Source: Carex sylvatica (lineage: Eukaryota; Streptophyta; Magnoliopsida; Poales; Cyperaceae). From it: a stretch of 21,337 nt of DNA. The DNA lies in contig CAXKVR010000906.1 in assembly GCA_964058845.1 (NCBI GenBank), forward strand, positions 1 through 21,337, written 5' to 3'. Below the pieces are notes generated by a model. It was given only the letters and a program-made list of their open reading frames with translations. It searched no databases and had not been told where the DNA came from. Positions within the stretch are counted from its first letter, which is position 1, and every line of letters begins with the position of its first letter. The position numbers and the translations under genes are program-made. Positions 1 to 10,107 of the stretch are shown one piece after another.

Positions 1-345
1 GAACCAAATTGAAATTGTACTATCTAAATCGTTAGGTCACCTTCCTAATGGCTATATCTCTTAATTCAAACTCGAGTGACCAATTCATGACAAAAGACAA
101 AGTTTGGTTACGTCCAGTGAAATTTACCCCTTATAGAATTGCAACATAAGAGAAATAACAATGATATCATTGTATGCTGGTTAGTCTATGCTTTTATATT
201 GATAACAACATTTCGTCTAAATATATAGACAATAGATATGGTACAATTGAAATAAAGCAATTCTTTTTTTTTAAATAAAACAAGGAACTAGAGTACCTTA
301 ATTTCGTACAAATTTGATTTACTTATTTAATACATTTTTGGACAG
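1..345. other. AT-rich 5' flank or intron of the NLR gene
   Basis: There are stops in all frames and no coiled-coil coding remnant is visible. The end of the stretch (about 320-345) looks like a plant 3' splice site: a T-rich tract, then ACAG. The segment is therefore either intron sequence leading to an upstream exon outside the window, or promoter/5' UTR if ATG 370 is really used. I cannot decide between these from the sequence alone. Confidence 0.4.
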
Positions 346-2967
346 CACATTGTTCCAATTTTTGATGACATGGTAGATCGGCTTAACAAAATAAGAAGTC
401 GATTTGATGAAATAGCAAAGGATCGTGAGGCTCTCCAATTAAAGGAGAGTGATGGGGTGAGGCGTCCATACAACAAGACTTTACGGCCCCCAACGAGTCA
501 CATGGTGGATGAGACGAACATTTTTGGCAGAGATGCTGAAATAACAAAGGTCATCAATTTCTTACTATCTGAAAAAGAAAAAGAGAAGTCATTTTCAGTC
601 ATTTCAATTGTTGGTAAAGGTGGTCTCGGAAAAACCACCATTGCCCAACTTGTCTATAAAGATGGGAGGGTTTCCAGATGCTTTGATTTATTTGGGTGGG
701 TATGTGTCTATGAAGAATTTGATGTTGGGAGACTCACTAAAGCAATCATTGAATCATTCTCCAAAATCAATTGCGGTTTGAGTGAGTTGAGCCCATTACA
801 AGAACAGCTTGCAAAAATTGTGAATGGAAAATCAATATTGCTGGTTTTAGATGATGTGTGGAACGAGAATCAAACTCTTTGGGAGTTGTTTCGGGTTCCT
901 TTTAAAGAAGCAAAAATAGTCAGAATTCTCGTGACAACAAGAAATAAAAAGGTTGCAGAAGTCTTGCAAACAACGGCAAGTTTTAGCCCAACTAACTTGC
1001 CTGAAGATTCTTGTTGGCAGTTGTTTCAGCATTATGCATTTAGTGGTACAAGTGACACTGTTCCAACACACTTGGTAGATATGGGAATGGATATTATGAG
1101 AAAATGTGGTGGTTTGCCATTGGCTGTGAAGTCGATTGCAAGCCTCCTTAGGCATGAAACATATGAAGAGTGTTGGAGAGAGATTTTGGAAAGTGATCTT
1201 TGGGAATCAAATCCATCCAATGATATATTCCCAGCCCTTCAGATCAGCTATGCTCATCTACCTTCCTACCTTAAGCCGTGCTTTTTGTTTTGCTCAATGT
1301 ACCCAAAAGATCATATCTTAACAATGATGAATTTGATAGAGATATGGATTTCTCATGGATACATAGAGCCTAGGGGCAAAAGAAAAATCACAGAAATTGG
1401 TGTTGAATATTATGAGGAGTTAAAACAGAGGTCCTTTCTTGATGATATTCCAAATGTGTCTGCATACGAATATTGTAAGTTGCACGATATAATCCATGAC
1501 CTTGCTCGACTTAATTCCGAGAATGAACATTATTCGGTTGAGATCAATTGGCCACGTGATATTCAAGAGAAAAATGTTCCGCGAGAAACGTACCATCTAT
1601 ATGCAAGAGGTTCCATGGGACATGTAAATCAAATTCTCCAACAAAAGCTGGAGGGTTTAGGAACTCTTTCTATGTATTTGAGTGGTTGCAGTGGATATTT
1701 GGGGCACCAATACAATAGGAAGTCTAACCTCACTAAATTTGTAGCACTCAGGGTATTGGAATTGAATGGGGATTTCACAGAGATTCCTGACTTCATTCTC
1801 GAGTTGAAACATCTTGTCTACCTTGGTATTACTTCCTATAAACTTAAAATCTTGCCTTTATCCATTGGTCTCCTTTACAACCTGCAGACTTTAATTCTTG
1901 ATCATTGCCATCTCCTTGAATATCTACCTGAAAGTATTGGTGATCTTGCTAACTTACAATATCTATATATTCAATCGAGAAATTTTAAGAGGCTGCCTAA
2001 ATCACTCTGTTCTAGTAAATTGCTGAGACTAGTTATTAAATCTGATCATTTAGAGGAAGTTCCTTTAGATCTCGGAAATCTCCATAACCTTCATGAATTA
2101 ACAATTTTTTCTCCTCAACAGACTCTAGCAATTCATAATACAATAGGCAGTCTGAGTAGTTTAGGGAAGCTTAACTTATCGTATTATGGTAATACATTAG
2201 TAGGTTATGTCCCTCATGGACTTGTGAATTTTCCGGCAATAAAAAAAATGGCAACAGGGTTCAGAGTTAAAAATTGGCAGCAAGGAAGACTCTCTATTGA
2301 AGGAATAAAGATGAGTAATTTAGTAAATGTCCACCGTGCTAACCTTAGAAATAAGTACAGACTTGAAGCTTTGGATTTATGCTGGGATCGTGATGATCCA
2401 GATTACGATTTTCTTCCGGTTTGGAAACCAGAAACTTGTGAGGGCGGGTTAGTTGGTGGAAATGATGTGGATTTTTCCTTGTTAGAATGCCTCCAGCCAC
2501 ATCCTAACCTCAAGAAACTTCTACTAAGCTGTTATCCTTCTACCACATTACCACGATGGATGAGGGATCCATTTTCCTTCCAGTCAATTCAAGAAATCTC
2601 GTTAAAATATTGCTTCAAGATTCAATCTCTTCCATTCGGCATGCTTCACACTCTCAAGCATCTAAATATTCTTTCATGTTTTAGTATCCGAGTTCTGCAG
2701 CTGGAGAAGCTGCCCTCCCGGCTTGAAACATTGCAGATTTCAAATTGTAACTACTTGGAGTTGATAACCGGACAAGGTTATCAGGATAACTTGTCGTTGG
2801 TAATTAATTATTGTGGAGCCATCAAATCAATAACAAGAAATACTGAGCCACATATCGCCCGGGAGAGAGTTTCATCACTTCCAAGGTTGAAAATTGAATG
2901 CTGTGATTTGCTTCGTGTTCAATCAGCCTCTAAATTAAGAGAAACAGATAACGCAGAAGAGAAATAG
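346..2967 (+). CDS. CC-NBS-LRR (CNL) disease resistance protein, RGA-like; N-terminal coiled coil mostly missing from this exon
   Basis: This is an intracellular immune receptor: an NB-ARC nucleotide switch with an LRR sensor. From ATG 370 it encodes 865 residues without interruption. The first 25 residues (RSRFDEIAKDRE) match only the end of an Rx-type coiled coil. NB-ARC motifs follow in order: P-loop GKGGLGKTT (82-90), RNBS-A with the non-TIR W110, kinase-2 LLVLDDVW (157-164), RNBS-B LVTTR (187-191), RNBS-C (about 210-224), GLPL as CGGLPLA (246-252), RNBS-D CFLFCSMYPKD (304-314) and an MHD variant LHD (371-373). Irregular LRRs run from about 455 to 830. The frame stays open upstream of ATG 370 to a taa at 328-330. 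A pyrimidine-rich stretch ending ggacag at 345 could be a 3' splice site, so an earlier exon outside the window may supply the rest of the coiled coil. The usual family length is about 900-1200 residues. The NBS-LRR call is very secure; the true start is not. Confidence 0.93.
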   Translation, partial: HIVPIFDDMVDRLNKIRSRFDEIAKDREALQLKESDGVRRPYNKTLRPPTSHMVDETNIFGRDAEITKVINFLLSEKEKEKSFSVISIVGKGGLGKTTIAQLVYKDGRVSRCFDLFGWVCVYEEFDVGRLTKAIIESFSKINCGLSELSPLQEQLAKIVNGKSILLVLDDVWNENQTLWELFRVPFKEAKIVRILVTTRNKKVAEVLQTTASFSPTNLPEDSCWQLFQHYAFSGTSDTVPTHLVDMGMDIMRKCGGLPLAVKSIASLLRHETYEECWREILESDLWESNPSNDIFPALQISYAHLPSYLKPCFLFCSMYPKDHILTMMNLIEIWISHGYIEPRGKRKITEIGVEYYEELKQRSFLDDIPNVSAYEYCKLHDIIHDLARLNSENEHYSVEINWPRDIQEKNVPRETYHLYARGSMGHVNQILQQKLEGLGTLSMYLSGCSGYLGHQYNRKSNLTKFVALRVLELNGDFTEIPDFILELKHLVYLGITSYKLKILPLSIGLLYNLQTLILDHCHLLEYLPESIGDLANLQYLYIQSRNFKRLPKSLCSSKLLRLVIKSDHLEEVPLDLGNLHNLHELTIFSPQQTLAIHNTIGSLSSLGKLNLSYYGNTLVGYVPHGLVNFPAIKKMATGFRVKNWQQGRLSIEGIKMSNLVNVHRANLRNKYRLEALDLCWDRDDPDYDFLPVWKPETCEGGLVGGNDVDFSLLECLQPHPNLKKLLLSCYPSTTLPRWMRDPFSFQSIQEISLKYCFKIQSLPFGMLHTLKHLNILSCFSIRVLQLEKLPSRLETLQISNCNYLELITGQGYQDNLSLVINYCGAIKSITRNTEPHIARERVSSLPRLKIECCDLLRVQSASKLRETDNAEEK

Positions 2968-2990
2968 ACATCTGCAATAAATCAAATCAG

Positions 2991-3181
2991 GTTTGTAATT
3001 TTATTATTATCTGAATATTTAGATTTTAGATCACTGAACCTCTCTACTTTTTAGTAAACATAAGCCTTGGTACGATGTGTCGACTGTTGAGCTGCTCCTG
3101 GTTTGACAAATGAACTTATGAACATTTCATTTTATATTACTTGTTGATTGCTGCTAAATAAGCTTTTGTATTATTTTGCAG
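2991..3181 (+). other. Probable 3' UTR intron of the NLR gene
   Basis: Just after the NLR stop codon (2965-2967) there is a good plant donor, CAG|GTTTGT at 2990/2991. It is followed 190 bp later by an acceptor with a T-rich tract, ATTTTGCAG|C at 3181/3182. Introns in the 3' UTR are common in plant NLR genes. This is inferred from splice-site form only. Confidence 0.4.
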
Positions 3182-3287
3182 CTTTTTTCAAATGATGTCT
3201 TCCTTTCGCCCACAAGGAACATTTAGGATTCCCCTTGAAGACCCTTGATAGAAATGAATTTACTATTCAATTTATAATATGATTTGT

Positions 3288-3293
3288 AATAAA
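3288..3293 (+). promoter_or_regulatory. Candidate poly(A) signal of the NLR gene
   Basis: There is an AATAAA hexamer about 320 bp past the stop, inside an AT-rich stretch with TTTATAATATG-like upstream context. It is a reasonable near-upstream element for the NLR transcript. AATAAA also occurs by chance in DNA this AT-rich. Confidence 0.35.
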
Positions 3294-3299
3294 TGGAAA

Positions 3300-4436
3300 A
3301 AAATTCTTTGCTTGGGGACAAATTTCCATTGATTTTGCCTTTCTTCTATACCTTTTTGTTTTTTTTTTTTTCATTTCTTCTCTTCTTAGGAATGATTAAG
3401 TAAACCGTCTGTGAATTTTTATTATGGGCCAATTTTTGCTCGTTGACTGGATCTGCCCTGTTTTTTCTCCTATATCCAGTTGTGGGCTTTCTGATGAGAC
3501 CCTTCTTTTTCTTTTCTTCTCTGAGCATAAAAAACATGCATGGTTAGATAGATGAACTACAGACACCAGTGCTAGACTGGTTTGATATCCATTGTTCAAC
3601 TACTTTACAAAATAACTTAAATTGTTTAATACACTGTAATTTTTATATTGCTTATACATACAATGTACCAACGAAAAATGACTTAATTCTCAATCATTAC
3701 TCATGCAAGAGTCCAATTTTCAATTTTGAGTTAATCTTTGACAACTTTATCTATGATTTGAACCAAGCAAGATCAGAAATTTGAGATGAAAGTACTAAGT
3801 ATAGAAGAAGCCAAATCATTACCTTACCGGTTCGTGAAATATTACGTTTGAGGAACAAGATGGGCCAACTTTATTTTTTGAGAACTATGATAATAATAAG
3901 TTCATAAACTCTATATTGAGTGAAAAGAGAGAAGTTTTTGTCTTTATAGAACAAACAATCATAAAAAGTTAAGTTTTTATTTAAATATTTAAAATTTGTG
4001 ATATGCTAGGCTAGAGAAAAAGTATGTCAAATTTATTTTTTGTCGATAATATTTTCGAGCAGGTCATCACAAAAATAACATTAAATTGCGATAAATACAC
4101 AAAATTGAAATGTTTCATAGTTATCTTATTTTTTTTATCTCTAATAATATAATAAAGATAAAAACCAATGCGTTTATTTGACAGTATGTGAATTTCCAAT
4201 ATCACAATCAATTTTTTGTAATGTTTTGTCAGAAAAAAAAATATATGAGAAACTCTTTTTTAAGCAAGTAATCATAAAAATAGTATGAATTGCATTAATA
4301 GCTTTACATTTCTCTTTGTACCGGTAATAAAACATTCATTACCATTTTTATTTAATATATACACAAAATTGAAATGTTCCATAGATGTATCGAATGGAAA
4401 TAAAGAACCAAAAATTATTATCAAGATATTTACTAA
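3300..4436. other. Intergenic AT-rich DNA, no gene seen
   Basis: Short open frames here are AT-driven and have no recognisable domains. A direct repeat of about 20 bp (acacaaaattgaaatgtt, then c or t, then catag) occurs near 4097-4120 and again near 4361-4385, possibly from an old small duplication. Nothing else stands out. Confidence 0.6.
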
Positions 4437-4445
4437 TATTTTAAA

Positions 4446-4627
4446 GAGAAATTTAGATATATCCCCATTCAAACTTAAAAATTAGTTATTTTTCCATCTA
4501 AACTCATTGATATTATTAATATGCCCATTTCTGAATTTTTCTACTAAACAATATAGATTAATAATGGTTAGAAGTTAAAATGACAATTTTATCCCTTTCA
4601 AAATTTTGTATGAGCTCCGTCTCGCTC
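4446..4627 (+). repeat. Left TIR of the MULE
   Basis: It is inverted-complementary to 5330-5544, with scattered substitutions. The outermost 23 bases match exactly. It lacks the extra 30-bp unit found in the right arm. Confidence 0.85.
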
Positions 4628-5329
4628 ATCTTTTGCTTTAACAAGGAACTCATCTCCGCTTTGCCATGTCCCTTCTCGCCTCATGCTCGTTTCTTTCTCT
4701 CGACCATGTAATTATGCAAAACTACAAATACAAATGAATATGTCAAAACTAATTCCTATTTTAATTCTTATTTAACGAATAATCATTATTCAATACTCGT
4801 TTTTTGCTTTTTACATCGTATTTTCATAGGTAGAAAACATATTGACTTTCGACAAGAAACAAAAATTATCACCAACAGTTGCATTGACACCTAAATCCTC
4901 AAAGAATCCAACTTTTCTCCATCCCAATCTGATTCTCTGGGCTCTCTGAAACCATCGATCGACTTTGTCTATTTACTCTTCCTCTGACATTTGGGAACGA
5001 CAACAAACACAACTCTTCTTCGGACTATGCCTCGGAATTCACACCCCAAAAAGATCTACTATCTCATTCACACATGAATTCAAAACTCTGAAAGAGGCCC
5101 GCTCTAATCGAGAGTTAGCTCGGGGGAGGAAGCGGCAGCACATTGTGTTGGTTGGCCTCTCTGTCTCGCGAATCCAAATCCAAACCTAGTGCATCCCGAT
5201 AACAGTGGCCAGGGACTTGACTTTCTCTCTGACACTGAGACCCCACAAGAAGAAGAACGAGCACTAGAAAAAATGATGGAGATAAAATCAATTAGTTGAG
5301 ACTGCATCTTTTTAGAAGAGAAACAAAGA
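4628..5329. other. Interior of the MULE: unidentified, possibly captured gene sequence
   Basis: About 700 bp between the TIRs. Part of it (about 4900-5300) is richer in C and G than the surroundings, with CT-rich leader-like stretches. Open frames of 74 aa (4965-5189, +) and 84 aa (5104-5358, -) overlap here, but neither has a domain I recognise. The form suits a captured 5' UTR/exon fragment. No source gene can be named. Confidence 0.4.
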
Positions 5330-5544
5330 GAGACGGAGGGCTCAAACAAAATTGTCATTGAAAGGGGGTAAAATTGTCAATTTAGTTTTTAATAATTATT
5401 AATTAATATTGCTTAGTAGAAAAATTCAGAAATGGGCATAATAATAATAACAATGAGTTTAGATGGGGAAATAACTAATTTTTAAGTTTGGATGGGGATA
5501 TATCTAATTAAAGAAGTTTGGATGGGGATATATCTAAATTTCTC
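5330..5544 (-). repeat. Right TIR of the MULE, with an internal 30-bp tandem duplication
   Basis: It is the inverted complement of the left arm. It contains a 30-bp unit beginning aagtttggatggggata twice in tandem (5484-5513 and 5514-5543), so the outermost terminus has been duplicated. This explains why this arm is longer than the left one. Confidence 0.85.
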
Positions 5545-5553
5545 TATTTTAAA

Positions 5554-6004
5554 TTTTATATTTATGAGCTCGCAAAGACGATTTATAGCATTACCAAAAT
5601 AGTTTTAGCCCAATTTCAAATTTACATTGAAGGATACACATGAAAATAATTAAAATAACAGAGGGTGCACAACCAACGGATAAATGAAGAACAGTTCTTC
5701 TTCATCAGCTTGCGACCTCTCATCCGTTTTATAGTGTGTTGTGGAATATCCTTTCCTTTCTGATTGACGACTTCACGAGAGTCGTGGCCATGGAATTATC
5801 AAAAACAGAAAAACCAAAGATTCCGCCCACTGATTGAGTTTCATGAATAAATTATTAATGTTATATATTAGATAGCTAAAAGTTCATTAACTGTACTGAC
5901 ACGTAAAGTCGAATATTACATTAGAGAATTAAACCATTGAACTAAAACTTACTTGTGCACCAAAGTTAACACAATCAACATGTATGACAATCGGAAACAG
6001 TTAA
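5554..6004. other. Spacer between the MULE and PPR copy 1, including a flank shared with copy 2
   Basis: The part from about 5835 to 5935 is closely similar to about 9610-9705, downstream of the second PPR copy. Both contain, for example, cattagagaattaaa. The duplication that produced the two PPR copies therefore included downstream DNA. No gene was seen in 5554-5830. Confidence 0.6.
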
Positions 6005-7710
6005 CTATAGATTTCTTCTACATGTTTTCTTCCATCTCCCATCTCGGTGCTTGGCTTCATCCACATTCTCGCACTTGCTCAATGCATTTAGAAGTATGTC
6101 AAAGGTGACATCATCCAGCTTAAGACCTTGTTTCATCATCTTCTCGGCCAAATGGACAGCTTCATTGATTCTGCCACTTTTACAATGGCCATTGATTAGT
6201 GTATTGTAACTATGTTCGTCAGGCTCAATGCCTTTATGAGCCATGGTTTCAAAAAGAACTGCTTCTTTGTCAAGGCGACCTTCAAGAACATAACCTTGCA
6301 TTAGCGCATTGTAAGTGATTACATCAGGTAACACCCCTCTGTCCTCCATTAAACCGAGCAACTTTGCTCCTTCACATATTAATCGGTGCTTACATAAGGA
6401 ATCTATTAACACACTGAAAGTCACTACATCAGGTGAAATGCCTTGATTTACCATCTCGTGAAATGCCCCAATGGCCCGGTTCCACTCACCTACAGCAGAA
6501 AGCCCATGGATTAGACAATTGTATGTGGCAACATCCGCCATCAACCGTCTCTCTTTCATTCTCCTTGAGAAGGTCAGGAGCATGCAAGAAGGCTCCCTCT
6601 TTGCAACAACCATCTATTAAAGTACCATATGTGTACACATCCGGTTCAAGTCCACAACCAACCAACTCTTCATATACTTTGAAAGCCTTCTTGATATCAC
6701 CAAGTCAACAAAACCCAAGAATGAGGGTATTGTAGATATATACATCTGGAGCAACACCTTTGATCACCATTTCATCAAACATCTTCAAAATACAATCCAT
6801 TTTGCTCTGCCTACATAGACTATGAATAAGAATGTGGTACGTGACTACATTAGGACGAATACCATTAGCAACAATTTCATTCAACATCCCCAAAGCACTC
6901 TCTGTGTCACCCTGGCTGCAATGACCATGAATAATAATGTTGTACGTATGCAAATTAGGAACAAGTTCACAAGCAGGCATTTCATCAAACACCTTCTGTG
7001 CAGCAATAAAGTCCCCAATTTTGCAAAGGCCATCAATTAGAATGTTACAAGTGACGACATCGGGCCTCATTTCTTCAGCAACCATTTCTTGAAACATCTT
7101 TACAGCCATGCCAATCTCGCCTTCTTTGAAAAATCCATGGATAATAGTAAAGTAATAACATCGGGCTTAGAGCTACCGTTTTCTCTTGCCATCTGACAGA
7201 AAAGCTCATGCCCATATCTTGTGTTACCACTTCTGCAAAGACCATCTATAAGAGTGTTTTATATGATCAAATTAGGAGCATATCCCATATGAGGCATTTT
7301 AATAAACACGTTAGCTGCATCTTGAATTTTCTTCCCTGCACAAAGGCCTTCAATAAGGGAGCCAATGATTGGAGTGCTACCACCACATCCTACTTTGAAT
7401 GACTGGCCAAGCACACAGAATCCGAGATCTACTCGACCCATGCAGCGGAAGTGACCACCACACCAAAAGTGAGGATGTAAGGGTAGACACCTCGGTACCG
7501 AAGTCGATGGAGGCTATGAAAGAGAGAGATAACGGTGGAATAGCTGTGGGGATGCTTGGTTTTAGGAATAGCTGTGGGGATGCTGTTGAAGGCATTGATG
7601 GAGGGCCGACGATTGTCAGACGAAAAGAGGGTCAGCGCCTCGTCCAGTTGTAGGTTACCAGATCGGCATCTCTGTATCACCGATCTCTCCAGCTGGTTTT
7701 GGAAAGGCAT
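6005..7710 (-). pseudogene. P-class PPR gene, copy 1 (Rf-like), broken by stops and frameshifts
   Basis: Pentatricopeptide repeat proteins bind organelle RNA through tandem 35-residue repeats. Here P-type repeats (for example PDVVTCNILIDGLCK and PDVITYNALMQGY) read along the minus strand from ATG 7710 to stop 6005, about 560 codons. Several lesions break it: a frameshift near 7440, TAA in place of a Tyr codon at about 7257-7259, a frameshift near 7150, an in-frame TGA near 6703 after GFC, and a frameshift near 6570. Translation resumes with good PPR repeats after each. The N-terminus (LERSVIQRCRSG) matches copy 2 closely. Repeat periodicity and the GLCK/GHC-type motifs resemble restorer-of-fertility-like PPRs, though that subclass is an inference. 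It is probably nonfunctional unless the lesions are sequencing errors. Confidence 0.88.
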
Positions 7711-7828
7711 GACTAACTTGGCATTTATGTATCGTCGAGTGGGAGACTGGACGGGATTGGCACCGAAATTTTCGCCCTTTTGAATTGGCGTGCAGTGTAG
7801 CGGCGGACAGTTTGGATTTTGGAAGAGG

Positions 7829-7856
7829 TGCCGACTGCCGACTGCCGACTGCCGAT
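7829..7856. repeat. 7-bp microsatellite, four units, just 5' of PPR copy 1
   Basis: The unit tgccgac occurs four times in tandem, the last ending in t. It lies about 120 bp upstream of the PPR copy 1 start (minus strand), in the presumed 5' UTR/promoter. It was not seen at the equivalent place of copy 2. Confidence 0.85.
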
Positions 7857-7949
7857 CTATATTAACAGCCCATTTATTTCTATCTCCACTCTTCAGTGCC
7901 AAATTAATATGTTTATTTGACATTACGTCAATTTTAATTACACACAATT

Positions 7950-9600
7950 CTATTTACTTAATTGTCAATTTAATTTTAAAACCTTTTAAAAATATAGAAT
8001 GGCTAAATCATGTTACATACATATCCAAGTTTTTCTTTGTCATGCCGTTACATGGTTTGGTTTAAGCCTTTAATTTTTTGTGCAAGATTGGTTTAGGTTA
8101 AATCTAAATATTATAATTAAAACGATAAAAAAATAATATATAATAGGCATACCGTGTTTTAGATTTTAAAATTGCAGTATCGCCATATCCGTATTGTATT
8201 TGATTTGATACCCCTATTCATGCAACATATATAGATGAGCGTATATTTCAGCTTATCAACAATTAATGTTTCTTATTCATCTTAAATAAGTACTCACAAA
8301 AAGAAATGTTTACAGGCTATATACGAATTATTAATTCAATGATGCATTTTGTATTCTTGTGCATTAATTGATACTTACTCAAAAAAGAAAAGAAAATTAT
8401 TGTGTTGACAAACAACTATAAGCTGCAATGAAAAATTGAATTGCATTCATCTATCATTATATTCAGAATTGTATATAGGCTGGTTTAATTAAATATAAAT
8501 TTCGAGCTCCGAGAAGATGAGTGCTCTTTTTGACCGGTGAGATCTTCAATGAAGGAGGTTCAGACTATTTTCCAGGGAATGTACAACATTGATTTCTTAT
8601 TTATTGTTGTTGGTGTTCTTAATTTCCTCCAGTATCTCAGGTTTACTGTTATAGTTGCTAGTTTTTCAAGATTTTATTGAAATTAAACATCTATCAACCA
8701 ATAAAAAATAGGGTTGTAATTTTCTTTCCTCCTCTCCATGTGACAATAGTGTTTTGGTTCTTTTCCTTTAGTAGGATTCAATTTATGTATAACTATCCAG
8801 CTTAGAAACTATTTATAGCCTAAATGTTTCATTAGGATCAGATTACTGTTATGTCATAACAGAGAGACGGAGATACATTTCTGTTGCATCATCTTTACTG
8901 TGTGACTAGAGATTTGAATATTAGGGAAGTACATGAGCTTGGGGAGTATCATCATTTTCTTTTTCTTTTTAAATCATGAATATTGCTTTAGTTCATTGAT
9001 AATTAAATAAGTTGAGATGTATTGCCCAACCAGTGATGTTACAAATATGCACAAAAAATGATTTGAAAAAGAGAGAGTTAAGTTGGGAATAATTATGAAA
9101 ACTGATTTGCTCAGAATTACACAATTGTTAATTAATGCTCCCAAATTTGGTATGTGTTGATGCCATGGGGTAACTCAGAATTAAGACAAGCTCAGGTTAA
9201 GTTCGGCAAGATATATAACTCGTCCAATAAAAAATGTATTACAAAGTTACAGACTAAATGCTCTTTTCACCATTTTTGATTCAAAGGAAAATCTCAACAA
9301 GAAGATTATCCCTAATCACATCATGATTTTTCTTATATATTTAGATGTAAATATGGGAAATAAATCTAAGGAATAACAGGTTCCTGTTATTCCAAAAGAA
9401 TAACAGCAAATTTATTTCCTTCTGATTGAGGACTGATTGGGTGTGGACATTGGCAGGCATCCAGTTCATCTAACAAAAACTTATATATAAAAAAAAAAAA
9501 ATTATCGCTATTTTCTTGATTCAAAGACATATCCCAGCAACAAGATATATCCCTATGGCATCAAAATTTACAAAATTTATCCAATATAATTAAATGTAAA
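7950..9600. other. Intergenic AT-rich DNA between the PPR copies
   Basis: No gene with a recognisable product was found. A stretch around 8520-8650 translates to short hydrophobic runs with stops and cannot be assigned. A near-perfect 24-bp palindrome (11-bp arms ggaataacagg, 2-bp centre) lies at 9370-9393. The direct flanks share an outer inverted match (ggaaataaat near 9357 and its complement near 9410), suggesting a small foldback element. Confidence 0.55.
9357..9420. repeat. Small foldback with a perfect 11-bp-arm palindrome
   Basis: The arms ggaataacagg and cctgttattcc at 9370-9393 are separated by two bases. Outside them ggaaataaat (left) faces its complement (right end about 9419). 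It could be a short MITE remnant. No clear target duplication was found. Confidence 0.4.
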
Positions 9601-9810
9601 TTTGAGCTTCATTAATGAATTATTAATGCTATACATTAGATAGCAAAAAGTTCATGAACTGTACAGACACATGAAGTCGAATCTTACATTAGAGAATTAA
9701 AACATAATTGTTCAATATACATGTTGTCTTCCATCTCCATTATCGCACTTTCTAAAAGAAAAAAGAATGCAAATATAAAGATTCCTAAAACTAATGGAAT
9801 TAAAAAGACT

Positions 9811-10052
9811 GATGAGTACACAACATCACTTGGTTACGATCAATTTGGCACGGACATGACCTTTCTCAATTTGATACTGCTCTCCCATGCCCAATTGAGC
9901 AATCAGGAACCCAGATGGCGGTGAGAAGCTCTCCTCCCTTAATTACTTTGCGAGGAACTAATTGTTGTATTTGCTAGTGACGTAGCATAACATCTCAGCC
10001 CACACAACGCTAATTAACCTCCACATTTGCTTCCAATCTTATTCACGGTTCT
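9811..10052 (-). repeat. Left arm of long inverted repeat: DUF594-type gene fragment
   Basis: Read on the minus strand, this is a degenerate 3' end of a plant DUF4220/DUF594 family gene. Recognisable pieces are WKQMWRLISVVWAEMLCYV and, in another frame, EKGHVRAKLIV, ending in a stop. In-frame stops and a frameshift break it. It pairs with 10108-10348 over almost its whole length, at roughly 80% identity by eye. Confidence 0.8.
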
Positions 10053-10107
10053 GTTATCTATAGTAGTGAATTGTTTCTAAATATCAGGATAGACACCTTG
10101 GTCTCGA
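10053..10107. other. Spacer (loop) of the long inverted repeat
   Basis: Fifty-five bases separate the two DUF594-derived arms. This would be the loop if the locus is transcribed through. No feature is recognised within it. Confidence 0.8.

Larger units (their letters stand above)
4446..5544. mobile_element. Non-autonomous Mutator-like element (MULE) with long TIRs and 9-bp TSD
   Basis: Both ends read GAGAAATTTAGATATATCCC inward (left from 4446, right from 5544 on the opposite strand). Similarity between the arms continues for about 180 bp on the left (to about 4627) and about 215 bp on the right (from about 5330). The element is flanked by a perfect 9-bp direct repeat, tattttaaa, at 4437-4445 and 5545-5553. 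TIRs longer than 100 bp, a 9-bp target duplication and a GA-rich start are the classic Mutator-superfamily signature. No transposase ORF is present, so the element is non-autonomous. The roughly 700-bp interior is less AT-rich than its flanks and may be captured host sequence (Pack-MULE type). Confidence 0.88.

Noticed and set aside
847..1220. Minus-strand frames of 102 and 62 codons inside the NLR
   Set aside because: They overlap the NB-ARC domain, whose motifs are unambiguous on the plus strand.
4965..5358. Frames of 74 and 84 codons within the MULE as genes
   Set aside because: They overlap each other on opposite strands, have no domains, and one runs into the TIR. Better described as possible captured sequence.
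7399..7653. 84-codon plus-strand frame
   Set aside because: It lies antisense to the N-terminal part of PPR copy 1, and the sense strand gives recognisable PPR-family sequence matching copy 2.
8500..8660. Possible transporter (NPF-like) fragment: DF then LFIVVGVLNFLQYL
   Set aside because: One short hydrophobic run with stops on either side and no family signature. Hydrophobic translations are expected from T-rich DNA.
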